Of a DNA stretch of 64,000 bases, positions 42,477 through 51,060 are shown one piece after another. The translations under genes were made by a program, and so were the position numbers. The notes beneath the pieces were generated by a model. That model had not been told where the DNA came from, did not search any database, and saw nothing but the letters and a program-made list of their open reading frames with translations. Source of the DNA: JBKHYJ01 sp046565505. GTDB lineage: Bacteria > Acidobacteriota > Blastocatellia > UBA7656. The DNA lies in NCBI GenBank assembly GCA_046565505.1, contig JBKHYJ010000066.1, forward strand, positions 55,478 to 119,477. Reading direction: 5' to 3'. Numbering within the stretch: position 1 is the first letter of the stretch; each line of letters opens with the position of its first letter.

Positions 42477-43364
42477 ATGGGAAGAGTTTACGAAGCACTG
42501 AATAAGGCCGAGAAAGAGCGAAACGGCGCGGGCCTGAGCGCCGTCGCAACTCAAAGCGCGCAGGAGCGCGCGGACGCGAAACGGGGCGAGCATTCCGGGC
42601 AGTTCGACTTCATTGATTACTCGCTCAAGGCCCTGCCCGCCGAAGAGATGGCGCACATCAATCAGGAGGCCGCGGCCGCCGCGCTCGCGCGAAAGTCCCT
42701 GGTCGAGCCGAGGCGCAAAGTTGACATAGACCTGTCGCGCGTGGACCAACACCTGGTCGCCTTCTTTGACGCGAACCCCGCCGCGACCGAGCAATACAAT
42801 AAGCTGGCCATCTCGATGATCTCCGCGACCGCCGAGCGGAAGCTCAAGAAGGTCCTCGTCGCGTCGGCGCAGCACGCGGAAGGCCGGACGACCGTGGCGC
42901 TGAACCTCGCCTGCGCGCTGGCGCGCGCGCGCCAGCGCGTGCTGGTAGTAGACACGGACCTCCACAGGCCGTCACTGCTGCGGTTCCTCGGGTTCGATTC
43001 CGAGGTGGGGCTGGCCGACGCGCTCAGGCAAGACGTGCCGACGGGCGAGGCGCTCGTCAGGGTCCTCCCGTTCGGCTTCGACGTGCTCGCGACGCGCGAG
43101 CGCGTTGACAACGCGACAGAGCTGCTCACGTCGCCGTCGTTCCGCGAGATGATCGCGACGCTAGAGCCGGAGTATGATTTTGTCCTGTTCGACTCTTCGC
43201 CGCTTCTGCGAGTGGCCGACTCGAGCCTGCTCGTCAGGTTCACCGACGCGACGGTGCTGGTGATCCGCGCCGGCAAGACAAGCTCTATACAACTCGGCAA
43301 GGCCGTGGCCTCTCTCACCCAGGAGAACATCTTCGGCGTGGTGCTTAACCGCACTTTGCAATAA
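42477..43364 (+). CDS. BY-kinase-like (CpsD/CapB family) ATPase with altered P-loop
   Basis: A 295-residue cytoplasmic P-loop protein of the polysaccharide co-polymerase system. It begins MGRVYEALNKAEK, the usual start of stand-alone kinases in exosortase-type loci. The P-loop reads ASAQHAEGRTTVALNLA: the normal GEGKT lysine is Arg137. The second Walker motif VLVVDTDLHRP (D159/D161) and FVLFDSSPLL (D239) are intact. The C-terminus ends FGVVLNRTLQ with no tyrosine cluster. Nucleotide hydrolysis or autophosphorylation may therefore be weak, and a regulatory role is possible. It lies between the chain-length protein and the priming transferase genes. Confidence 0.88.
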   Translation: MGRVYEALNKAEKERNGAGLSAVATQSAQERADAKRGEHSGQFDFIDYSLKALPAEEMAHINQEAAAAALARKSLVEPRRKVDIDLSRVDQHLVAFFDANPAATEQYNKLAISMISATAERKLKKVLVASAQHAEGRTTVALNLACALARARQRVLVVDTDLHRPSLLRFLGFDSEVGLADALRQDVPTGEALVRVLPFGFDVLATRERVDNATELLTSPSFREMIATLEPEYDFVLFDSSPLLRVADSSLLVRFTDATVLVIRAGKTSSIQLGKAVASLTQENIFGVVLNRTLQ

Positions 43365-43459
43365 CCACTTTCGACCACAGCGGACAAGGCGGGTGAGGGG
43401 TGACGCGCCGGGCGTCCACCCGGCGGGTACGTGAACTGGGTTACGAGCAGGTTCGCCAG

Positions 43460-44842
43460 ATGATGTCAAAAAACGGATCACGAAGTATAGCCCTCTTGCT
43501 CTTTGAAAGCATGCTCACTTGCCTGTGCGGCATCGCGGCGATCTTCATAAGGTTCAACGAAGAGGCGGCCGGCGTGCTCTTCAACGAACAGGGGTGGCTG
43601 AAGGTTCTTCTTCTGATGATCGTCGTCCAAGGCTCGTTTTACATATCCGACCTTTATGACTTCAGAATGATCCAGAAGCGGTCCGCGCTGTACCTGCGAA
43701 TATTCCAGGCGCTCGGCATCGCCTCGATCGCGCTGGCGATCATCTTCTACGCCCTTCCGCAGATGACGCTCGGGCGCGGCGTGTTCGCGCTCAGCCTGGT
43801 ACTGATGCTGACGACGATGGTCTGCTCGCGCGTCTTCGTCATGTGGCTGATAGGGCACCCGGGGCTGGCCGAGCGCGTGCTCATACTCGGCACCGAGCAG
43901 AGCGCCATAGACATCGCGCGCGAGGTGCTGGACCAGCGCGAGGGCGGCTACAAGGTCGTGGGCTTCGTCGGCGACGACCCGCAACTGGTCGGCAAGAGCC
44001 TCATCAACCCCCGCGTGGTCGGGCTGACCGCGGACCTGGAGAAGATCGTCAGCAAGCACCGCGTTGACCGCATAGTCGTCGCCGTCAACGACAGGCGCGG
44101 GCGGCTGCCACTAAAGCCTCTGCTCGACATACGCCTCCGCGATGGCGTGGCCATAGAAGAGTCCGCGTCCTTCTACGAGAGGCTGACGGGCAAGATCAGC
44201 ACCGAGATGCTGAGGCCGAGCTGGATGATCTTCTCGAGCAACTCACGGCTCGTCAGGATGTACAAGCAGGCGCGGCGGCTCGTGGACCTGACGATGGCGC
44301 TCATAGGGCTCGTCCTGTCGCTGCCGCTGATGCTGCTGGCCGCCATAGCGATCAAGCTCGACTCGCGCGGCCCCATCTTCTACACGCAGGAGAGGGTCGG
44401 CAAAGGCGACGAGACGTTCAAGATCGTCAAGCTGCGGTCGATGAGGACGGACGCGGAGTTGAACGGGCCCGTGTGGGCCGGGGAGTCCGACCCGCGCGTG
44501 ACCCGCGTGGGCCGCGTGATCCGCAAGCTCAGGATAGACGAGCTGCCGCAGTTCTTTAACATCATTCGCGGCGAGATGAGCTTCATAGGGCCGCGCCCTG
44601 AGCGCCCCGTGTTCGTCAAACAGCTGGAGCGCGAGATCCCTTACTACTCGCAGCGCCACCTGGTGAAGCCGGGGCTCACCGGGTGGGCGCAGATCCGTTA
44701 CCCATACGGCGCGTCGGTCGAGGACGCGCTGGAGAAGCTCCAATACGACCTCTATTACATCAAGAACCAGTCGCCCGTGTTGGACGCAATAATATTGTTT
44801 GAAACCATCAGGATAGTTCTTTTCGGCAGGGGCGCTCGCTGA
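43460..44842 (+). CDS. Undecaprenyl-phosphate sugar phosphotransferase, XrtA-system type
   Basis: A 460-residue priming enzyme with about four N-terminal membrane segments, a Rossmann-like central domain (VLILGTEQSAIDIAREVL) and a C-terminal bacterial sugar-transferase domain. The middle contains EESASFYERLTGKIS and LRPSWMIFS, which I associate with the TIGR03013-type transferases of exosortase-A loci. The catalytic region has KLRSMRTDAE, KLRIDELPQFFNIIRGEMSFIGPRPERP and GLTGWAQIRYPYG. It should put the first sugar-1-phosphate on undecaprenyl phosphate. The frame is open to a GTG at 43400; I chose the ATG at 43460 just before the first membrane segment. Confidence 0.92.
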   Translation: MMSKNGSRSIALLLFESMLTCLCGIAAIFIRFNEEAAGVLFNEQGWLKVLLLMIVVQGSFYISDLYDFRMIQKRSALYLRIFQALGIASIALAIIFYALPQMTLGRGVFALSLVLMLTTMVCSRVFVMWLIGHPGLAERVLILGTEQSAIDIAREVLDQREGGYKVVGFVGDDPQLVGKSLINPRVVGLTADLEKIVSKHRVDRIVVAVNDRRGRLPLKPLLDIRLRDGVAIEESASFYERLTGKISTEMLRPSWMIFSSNSRLVRMYKQARRLVDLTMALIGLVLSLPLMLLAAIAIKLDSRGPIFYTQERVGKGDETFKIVKLRSMRTDAELNGPVWAGESDPRVTRVGRVIRKLRIDELPQFFNIIRGEMSFIGPRPERPVFVKQLEREIPYYSQRHLVKPGLTGWAQIRYPYGASVEDALEKLQYDLYYIKNQSPVLDAIILFETIRIVLFGRGAR

Positions 44843-44875
44843 GCGGCGCTTCGCGCAGACGAAGGTGGAGGGATT

Positions 44876-45676
44876 ATGACTAGAAACTCCTTAGCATCGC
44901 CGACCAGGGGCCTGTTGCTGGTCGCGCTGGCGGCGGCCATCGCGGGCAACCCTTTCGTTCGGGGCGAGGCGGCGCAGAATCAGTCGCCCGCGCGGTTCTC
45001 GAATCAGCCGGGGGACGTAAGGGCCGGGCAGGCCGCGCCCGCGCCGCAGGCCGCGGCCGTAGACTCCGACGACCCGTTCTTCAGAAGGGTCTATAAAGAC
45101 TTCTACAACACCTACAAACTCGGGCCCGACGACGAGGTGGCAATCCGCGTGCTGAGCCAGCCGGATTATTCGCTCGAAAAGGTGAAGGTGTCGCCCGTGG
45201 GCCGCATATATCACCCGCTGCTGGGTGACGTGGAGGTGGCCGGCCTCACGGTCGATAAGCTGACGGAGAAGCTGACGCTCGACCTCAGCCAGTACATCAT
45301 CAACCCGAAGATCAGCGTTTCGCTGCTCGAAGCCCACAGCGCGAAGATAGGCGTCTTAGGCGACGTGGGCCGCCCCGGCGTGGTCGTCATGACGAGCCCC
45401 ATGACCGTGCTCGACGCGATAACGGCGTCGGGAGGTTTTACGGACTTCGGCAGCAAGTCTAACGTCACGATCCTGCGCCAGACCGGCTACGACCGCCCGC
45501 GCACGATGAAGGTGGACGTTAAGCGCATTCTCGAAGCGAAGGCCGACCCGGAGCAGAACATCCGGCTACAGGCCGGCGACACGGTCATAGTCCACGGGAA
45601 CGCCAGGAAGAAATTCGCCCAGGTAACGTCGCTGCTGGGGTTCGGGCATTTCCTCGCGTTCATCGCGGGGAGGTGA
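44876..45676 (+). CDS. Wza-like polysaccharide export protein
   Basis: A 266-residue exported protein. It has a signal peptide (about 1-32), a polysaccharide export domain (about 76-150, YKLGPDDEVAIRVLSQPDYS and SPVGRIYHPLLGDVEVAGLT) and an SLBB domain (about 155-220, IGVLGDVGRPGVVVM). No lipobox Cys is present near the signal peptide, so it may not be a lipoprotein. It forms or contributes to the outer-membrane channel through which the chain-length protein directs the polymer. GGAGGG precedes the ATG at perfect spacing. Confidence 0.9.
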   Translation: MTRNSLASPTRGLLLVALAAAIAGNPFVRGEAAQNQSPARFSNQPGDVRAGQAAPAPQAAAVDSDDPFFRRVYKDFYNTYKLGPDDEVAIRVLSQPDYSLEKVKVSPVGRIYHPLLGDVEVAGLTVDKLTEKLTLDLSQYIINPKISVSLLEAHSAKIGVLGDVGRPGVVVMTSPMTVLDAITASGGFTDFGSKSNVTILRQTGYDRPRTMKVDVKRILEAKADPEQNIRLQAGDTVIVHGNARKKFAQVTSLLGFGHFLAFIAGR

Positions 45677-45681
45677 TCCAT

Positions 45682-46218
45682 ATGATTAACGATCACATGA
45701 GCAAGCCCGCCCAACAAATCAGACCCGTCATGAATGAATCGAGGCTTGGGATGAAAAAGAGGCCCCAAATCGAGCAAACGCCGCTGTCAATATTCGTGCG
45801 CGAGCGACTTGCGGAACTAGGTGTAAATCAATCGGAGTTTTGTCGTCTGACAGGGTTCGATCAAGGGCTGCTCTCAAAGATACAAAGCTCCATGATAACC
45901 AACCTCAGCCTGGAGAGCGCGCTCAGGCTGTCGACAGGACTGTGCGTGTCGCCCAAGAAGGTGCTCGGGCTGCTCGGCAGGACGGACCTGCAAGAGCTGG
46001 TCGTAAAGGCATACGCGATCGACATGGCTGACCTGACGAAGCTGAAGGACGCGGAGATGCCGCCGCCCGTGCTTGAAATATGCCACCTCGCCTTGCGCGC
46101 CCACCTCGAGAACCACACGCTGGAGTCTATACGAAGGGCCTTGTATCCGCTGGCGGTGACATCGCGCTCGATAGACGATTCGACGCCCGGGAACAACTTC
46201 TTCACCAACTCGAGGTGA
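45682..46218 (+). CDS. XRE/Cro-like helix-turn-helix protein
   Basis: A 178-residue protein with a Cro/C1-type helix-turn-helix at about 35-95 (RERLAELGVNQSEFCRLTGFDQGLLSKI, then LSLESALRLSTGL). The C-terminal 80 residues are helical with no recognised domain. It lies inside the exopolysaccharide operon, 6 bases after the export protein stop, so it may autoregulate the locus. GGGAGG overlaps the upstream gene end and points to ATG at 45682 rather than the GTG at 45673. Confidence 0.8.
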   Translation: MINDHMSKPAQQIRPVMNESRLGMKKRPQIEQTPLSIFVRERLAELGVNQSEFCRLTGFDQGLLSKIQSSMITNLSLESALRLSTGLCVSPKKVLGLLGRTDLQELVVKAYAIDMADLTKLKDAEMPPPVLEICHLALRAHLENHTLESIRRALYPLAVTSRSIDDSTPGNNFFTNSR

Positions 46219-46282
46219 GCGGCCACAACGGTCATTTCCGGCCGCGCGCACTGCGGCGCGCGGCGCTCAGGGGGATTTAATA

Positions 46283-48244
46283 ATGTGCGGCATTGCAGGC
46301 ATGTGCGGGCCGGAGACTGGTATGAGCGCGGCGGAGAGCCGCGACGTGCTCTCCCGCATGTGCCGCGTCATCGAACACAGGGGGCCTGACGACGAGGGGT
46401 TTTACGTCGAGGGCGGGACGGCCCTCGGCATGCGCCGCCTGTCGATCATAGACCTCTTCACGGGCCACCAGCCCATCACGAACGAGGACGGCTCGCTCTG
46501 GATCGTGTTCAATGGCGAGGTGTATAACTTCCGGGAGATTCGCGAAGGACTTGTCGCGCGCGGCCACGTTTTCCAGTCGAACACGGACACGGAAGTCATC
46601 CTCCACCTCTACGAGGAGCGCGGCGAAGACTGCGTCGAGCCGCTGCGCGGGATGTTCGCTTTTGCCATCTGGGACGCGCGCGACCGCTCGCTCTTTCTGG
46701 CGCGCGACCGCGTCGGCGTAAAGCCGCTCCACTACACACTCGCGGGCGGCACGCTCGTCTTCGCCTCTGAGATAAAGTCCTTGCTCCAGCACCCGGCGGT
46801 CCGCCGCGAAGTCAACGCCGAGGCGATCTCGGACTTCCTCTCGTTCGGCTACGTGCCCGACCCGGCCAGCGCCTTCGCGGGCGTCGCGAAGCTCCCCGCG
46901 GGCCACACGCTCACTTTCAAAGATGGCAAGGTCACGACCCGCCGGTATTGGGACTTCCAGTACGCGGACGGCGCGGCCGCCGGGCCCGCGCGGGACGAGC
47001 GTTACTACACGGCGCGGCTGCTGGACCTGCTGGACGAGTCCATCAAGCTGCGGCTCGTGAGCGACGTGCCGCTCGGCGCGTTCCTCTCGGGCGGGATAGA
47101 TTCGAGCGCCGTCGTGGCGATGATGGCGCGGCACATGGGGAGGCCAGTCAAGACATTCTCGATAGGCTTCAGCGAGTCGTCGTTCGACGAGCTTCATTAC
47201 GCGCGCATCGCGGCGCGCCACTTCAACTCGGACCACCACGAATTCGTCGTGACGCCCGACGTCTGCAAGATAGTCGAAGAGGTGGTCTGGCACCACGACG
47301 AGCCCTTCGCGGACGTGTCGAGCATCCCCACCTACATCGTGTCGAAGATGGCGCGCGAGCATGTGAAGGTGGTCTTGTCGGGCGACGGCGGCGACGAGCT
47401 GTTCGCCGGCTACGAGAGGTACGTCATAGACCGCTCGCGCGAAAGGTTCGCGCGCATACCCCGGTTCGTCCGCAAGAACGTAATGCTGAAGGTGAGCAGC
47501 GCGATGCCGCGCGCTGCGTACGGGAAGAATTTCTTGCGCAACATCTCGCTGGACGCCGGCGAGCGCTACATCGACAGCCTCTCGCTTCTCAACCGGCAGT
47601 CTAAAAGCGAGTTAATATCCGGCGAGTTCAAACGCTCGCTCGGCGCGCACGATTCCTCTGAGCAATTCGAGCGGCTCCTAGCCGCGTCGAATTCCTCCGT
47701 GCAGATCAACCGCCTGCTCTACCTCGACAGCAAGACGTACCTGCCCGGAGACATACTGACCAAGGTGGACCGCATGAGCATGGCCCACTCCATAGAGGCC
47801 CGCGAGCCGCTGCTCGACCACAAGCTGATAGAGTTCGTGCAGACCATACCGGCTTCCCTCAAGCTCCGCGGGCTTGAGACCAAGCACGTGCTGAAGCGCG
47901 CGCTCGAAGGGCTGGTCCCGCGCGAGATCATCAACCGCCCGAAGCAGGGGTTCGGCGTGCCCATCAACAAGTGGCTCAATAACGACCTGCGGGAGTTGCT
48001 CGGCGACACGCTGACCGACCGCCGCACCAGGCAGCGCGGGTACTTCGACGCGGGCGCGGTTGACGCGCTCTTAGATGAGCACCGGAGGGGCCGCCGCGAC
48101 CACGCGCTACAGCTCTGGGGGCTTCTGACGCTGGAGTTGTGGCACCGCGCCTTCATCGACCGCCGCCCGGAATCGAGTTTCACGGGCGCCAAGCGCGTCA
48201 GCCTCGACCGGCTGAGCGTAGAGGCGAGGGCCGGCGCGGTTTGA
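46283..48244 (+). CDS. AsnB-type asparagine synthase (glutamine-hydrolysing) 1
   Basis: A 653-residue class II amidotransferase. Cys2 (MCGIAG) is the glutaminase nucleophile. RGPDDEGFY and FNGEVYNFREIR belong to the Ntn domain. The synthetase domain has FLSGGIDSSAVV (pyrophosphate loop, near residue 270), HHEFVV and LSGDGGDELFAGYERY. The C-terminal part is intact (KVDRMSMAHSIEAREPLLDH). In polysaccharide clusters such enzymes are often amidotransferases that amidate uronic acids rather than aspartate. A second copy (57861) supports a specialised role, which is inference. ATG at 46283. Confidence 0.92.
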   Translation: MCGIAGMCGPETGMSAAESRDVLSRMCRVIEHRGPDDEGFYVEGGTALGMRRLSIIDLFTGHQPITNEDGSLWIVFNGEVYNFREIREGLVARGHVFQSNTDTEVILHLYEERGEDCVEPLRGMFAFAIWDARDRSLFLARDRVGVKPLHYTLAGGTLVFASEIKSLLQHPAVRREVNAEAISDFLSFGYVPDPASAFAGVAKLPAGHTLTFKDGKVTTRRYWDFQYADGAAAGPARDERYYTARLLDLLDESIKLRLVSDVPLGAFLSGGIDSSAVVAMMARHMGRPVKTFSIGFSESSFDELHYARIAARHFNSDHHEFVVTPDVCKIVEEVVWHHDEPFADVSSIPTYIVSKMAREHVKVVLSGDGGDELFAGYERYVIDRSRERFARIPRFVRKNVMLKVSSAMPRAAYGKNFLRNISLDAGERYIDSLSLLNRQSKSELISGEFKRSLGAHDSSEQFERLLAASNSSVQINRLLYLDSKTYLPGDILTKVDRMSMAHSIEAREPLLDHKLIEFVQTIPASLKLRGLETKHVLKRALEGLVPREIINRPKQGFGVPINKWLNNDLRELLGDTLTDRRTRQRGYFDAGAVDALLDEHRRGRRDHALQLWGLLTLELWHRAFIDRRPESSFTGAKRVSLDRLSVEARAGAV

Positions 48245-48277
48245 ATCCCTCGCACGGGCGGGGATGCGACGAACAGT

Positions 48278-49762
48278 ATGAATGATCGAAAACAAGGAGC
48301 ACTGATCAAGAACCGCGTGATCAACCGGAGCGCGGAGGCCGCCGGCGGCGAGGTGGTCCTGACCCCCGTCGCCGCCCGGCCCAAGGAAGAGGCGGGGCGG
48401 AAGTCCGCGCCGCACGCGCTGGCCTTCGCCGGGCTGTTCCTGTTCACGCTCTTGCTTTACATCAGGCCGCAGGAGATGTACCCGGAGGTCATAGGGGATT
48501 TCCCGCTGGTCAAGATAGTAGCCATCGCCACGCTGCTCGCCTACTTCGCCTCGGCGTTGACGGCCGGCGGCCGGCTCAGCGTGTGGCCGGTCGAATTGAG
48601 CATGGTCCTGGTGATCGCGGCGCTCGGCCTGGCCTTCATGCCGATAGCCGCCTCGCCCGAAGACAGCCAGGACATGCTGTTCGACGTGTTCTTGAAGGTC
48701 GTCATCATCTTCGCCGTCATGATCAACGTGATGAACACGCGCGAGCGGCTGCGGTCGATATTGAAGGTCGTCGTCTTCTGCGGGACGGGCCTCGCCATAT
48801 ACGCGATCTACAGCTACCTGCAGGGCCACATCATAGTGACGGGCAGCAAGCTCGTCGTCAGGATAGCGGGCCTCGTCGAGGGCATGTTCGGCAACCCTAA
48901 CGACCTCGCCACGGGCCTGGCGATTCTGGTCCCGATCTCCGTCGCGCTCGCGGTGACGCGCAGCGGGTGGGCGCGGGTAGCGTTTTTCGCATGCACTGTG
49001 GCGCTGGTCTCTGGCATAGTCGTCACCTTCTCGCGCGGGGGCTTCCTGGGCCTGGTGGCTATGGGCGCGGTCCTGCTGTGGAAGGTCGGCAGGCGCAACC
49101 GCGTCGTGACGGGCCTGGCGTTCTTCGTCATGCTGGGCGTCTTCATGATGATGATGCCTGGCGGCTACGCGAGCCGACTCACCACGATATTGAATATCGA
49201 AGAGGACCCGACGGGCTCGGCGCAGGCCAGGCGCGAGCTGCTCAACCGCGGGCTGTCGCTGGCGGCCTCGCACCCGGTCGTGGGGCTCGGCATGGGTAAT
49301 TTTCACATCTACTCGATCCAGGAGCAGGTCGCACATAACTCTTACCTGGAGATCGCCGCCGAGCTGGGCCTGGCGGGGCTGGTCGCCTACTTGATTTTCA
49401 TGTACGTGCCCTTCCGCTCGCTGAGGCGCATCGAGCGCGAGACGAGGGACATCCAGTCGTCGCGCGCGGGCCCCGGCGGGGACCTGGGGCATAATGATTA
49501 TTACCTCAGCGTGGCGCTACAGGCGGCCTTCGTCGCCTACCTCGTGTGCAGCTTTTTTAGCTCCATTGAATACCTGTGGTACATCTACTACCTGGTCGCG
49601 TACGCCGTATCCATCAGGCAGATTCGTGCCGCGGAGCAGGCCGCCTTCGCCGGCCAGGCCGAGTGGGCCCGCGCGGCGGGCCGCCCGGCGGCGGCGCAGG
49701 GCGAGGTCAGGGGCGCGATATGGAAGCCGCACCAGCGGGCCAGAGCCGCCAATAAAAGCTGA
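48278..49762 (+). CDS. O-antigen ligase/polymerase family (Wzy/WaaL-like) membrane protein
   Basis: A 494-residue membrane protein with about ten to twelve segments, preceded by a charged N-terminal tail of about 40 residues. LLYIRPQEMYPEVIGDFPLVKIVA and FGNPNDLATGLAILVPI recall the exosortase-A-associated ligase type. The large periplasmic loop (about 290-350) has LGMGNFHIYSIQEQVAHNSYLEIAAELGLAG, the Wzy_C signature. It should polymerise repeat units or ligate the glycan on the periplasmic side. It follows asnB copy 1 and precedes glycosyltransferase genes. Confidence 0.87.
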   Translation: MNDRKQGALIKNRVINRSAEAAGGEVVLTPVAARPKEEAGRKSAPHALAFAGLFLFTLLLYIRPQEMYPEVIGDFPLVKIVAIATLLAYFASALTAGGRLSVWPVELSMVLVIAALGLAFMPIAASPEDSQDMLFDVFLKVVIIFAVMINVMNTRERLRSILKVVVFCGTGLAIYAIYSYLQGHIIVTGSKLVVRIAGLVEGMFGNPNDLATGLAILVPISVALAVTRSGWARVAFFACTVALVSGIVVTFSRGGFLGLVAMGAVLLWKVGRRNRVVTGLAFFVMLGVFMMMMPGGYASRLTTILNIEEDPTGSAQARRELLNRGLSLAASHPVVGLGMGNFHIYSIQEQVAHNSYLEIAAELGLAGLVAYLIFMYVPFRSLRRIERETRDIQSSRAGPGGDLGHNDYYLSVALQAAFVAYLVCSFFSSIEYLWYIYYLVAYAVSIRQIRAAEQAAFAGQAEWARAAGRPAAAQGEVRGAIWKPHQRARAANKS

Positions 49763-49842
49763 CCTCGTGATTCTATGAATCATTACAGGGTTGATTACCC
49801 AATTGAGCGAACCGATCAAAAACTTTATAGAGCAGGGTATTA

Positions 49843-51060
49843 ATGATCGCCTCAGTCATACTGATAGTCTCCATATCGCTGATCGCCTTCACATACGTCG
49901 GCTACCCGGCGGTCGCCTACGTGCTCAGCCGCGCGTTCGGCCGCCGCGTCAAGACCGCCGACATCACGCCGAAGATTTCCGTGATCATCGCAGCCTATAA
50001 CGAAGAGGCGGACATAGCGCGCAAGATAGAAGAGACGCTCGCCCTCGATTACCCCCGGGACATGCTCGAGGTGATCGTCGCCTCGGACTGCTCGACGGAC
50101 CGCACGGACGAGATAGTGAAGGGCTTCGCCGACAGGGGCGTGATCCTCCACCGCCGCCCGGAGCGACTCGGCAAGACCTCCGCGCAAAACCATGCCATGC
50201 AGGTGTCGACGGGCGAGATACTCGTCTTCTCCGACGCGACGACGCGCTACGAGCCGGACGCGCTGCGAAAGATCGTGCGCAGCTTCGCCGACCCCGAGGT
50301 CGGGTGCGCGACGGGCAACGTCGTCTACGTCGACCGCTCGGCCACGGCCGTTGGCCTGGGGCTGCGCTCTTACTGGGGGTACGAATTCTTCATCAAGCAG
50401 TGCGAGAGCAGGCTCGGGTCGCTGCTCGGCGTGTGCGGCTGCCTTTACGCCGTGCGGCGCAGCGCCTACGTGCAGCTAGACCATGATATGAGCAGCGATT
50501 TCGTGATCGCGTCGGAGATCCACCTGCAGGGGTTGAGGACGGTCTACGACCCGGAGGCCGTCTCCAGCGAGGACACCAACAAGCGCAGCCGCGAAGAGTT
50601 CCGCATGCGGGTCAGAATAATCGAGCAGACCATGAGCGCGCTCCACCGCTACCGCCGCGTGCTCAACGTCCGCAGGCACGGGATGTTTGCGTTCCAGATG
50701 ATCTGCCACAAGGCGCTGCGCTACGTCGTGCCCTTCCTCCTGATACTGGCCTTCGGCGCCAACCTGCTGCTGCTGGGCGCGGGGTGGGTCTACCAGGCGG
50801 TATTCGCGTGCCAGGCGGCGTTTTACCTCCTGGCGCTTGTCGGGTGGGCCTGCGACAGCGCGGGCGTGAGGCTCGGGCCGCTGGCGTTCCCTTACTACTT
50901 CGTGCTGAGCAACGCGGCGTCGCTCGTCGCGTTCAAGAAATTCGTCGGCGGCGAATCGCATGTCACCTGGGAGCCGACGCGCGAGGCCGCGCCGACGGGC
51001 CAGAACACTGATTACAGAACGACCCGCGAAGGGTTGATGGATGGGCCTAGTGCTGGTTAA
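49843..51060 (+). CDS. GT2-type membrane-associated glycosyltransferase
   Basis: A 405-residue GT-A enzyme with a hydrophobic N-terminal segment (about 1-22). The catalytic core has ISVIIAAYNEEADI, VIVASDCSTDRTDEI, VFSDATTRYEP (D-x-T-T replaces D-x-D) and a later SSEDTNKRSREEFRMRVR that resembles the Q/R-x-x-R-W region. Two or three C-terminal membrane segments follow. The architecture is like hyaluronan/cellulose synthase-type GT2 enzymes but smaller. It extends the repeat unit at the inner membrane. The stop overlaps the next start by 20 bases. Confidence 0.88.
   Translation: MIASVILIVSISLIAFTYVGYPAVAYVLSRAFGRRVKTADITPKISVIIAAYNEEADIARKIEETLALDYPRDMLEVIVASDCSTDRTDEIVKGFADRGVILHRRPERLGKTSAQNHAMQVSTGEILVFSDATTRYEPDALRKIVRSFADPEVGCATGNVVYVDRSATAVGLGLRSYWGYEFFIKQCESRLGSLLGVCGCLYAVRRSAYVQLDHDMSSDFVIASEIHLQGLRTVYDPEAVSSEDTNKRSREEFRMRVRIIEQTMSALHRYRRVLNVRRHGMFAFQMICHKALRYVVPFLLILAFGANLLLLGAGWVYQAVFACQAAFYLLALVGWACDSAGVRLGPLAFPYYFVLSNAASLVAFKKFVGGESHVTWEPTREAAPTGQNTDYRTTREGLMDGPSAG

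Noticed and set aside
46277..47362. 361-codon open frame on minus across asnB copy 1
   Set aside because: Antisense to conserved AsnB motifs; no start signal or family.
48107..49492. 461-codon open frame on minus across the O-antigen ligase gene
   Set aside because: Shadow of a recognisable membrane protein; low-complexity R/H/D/E composition.
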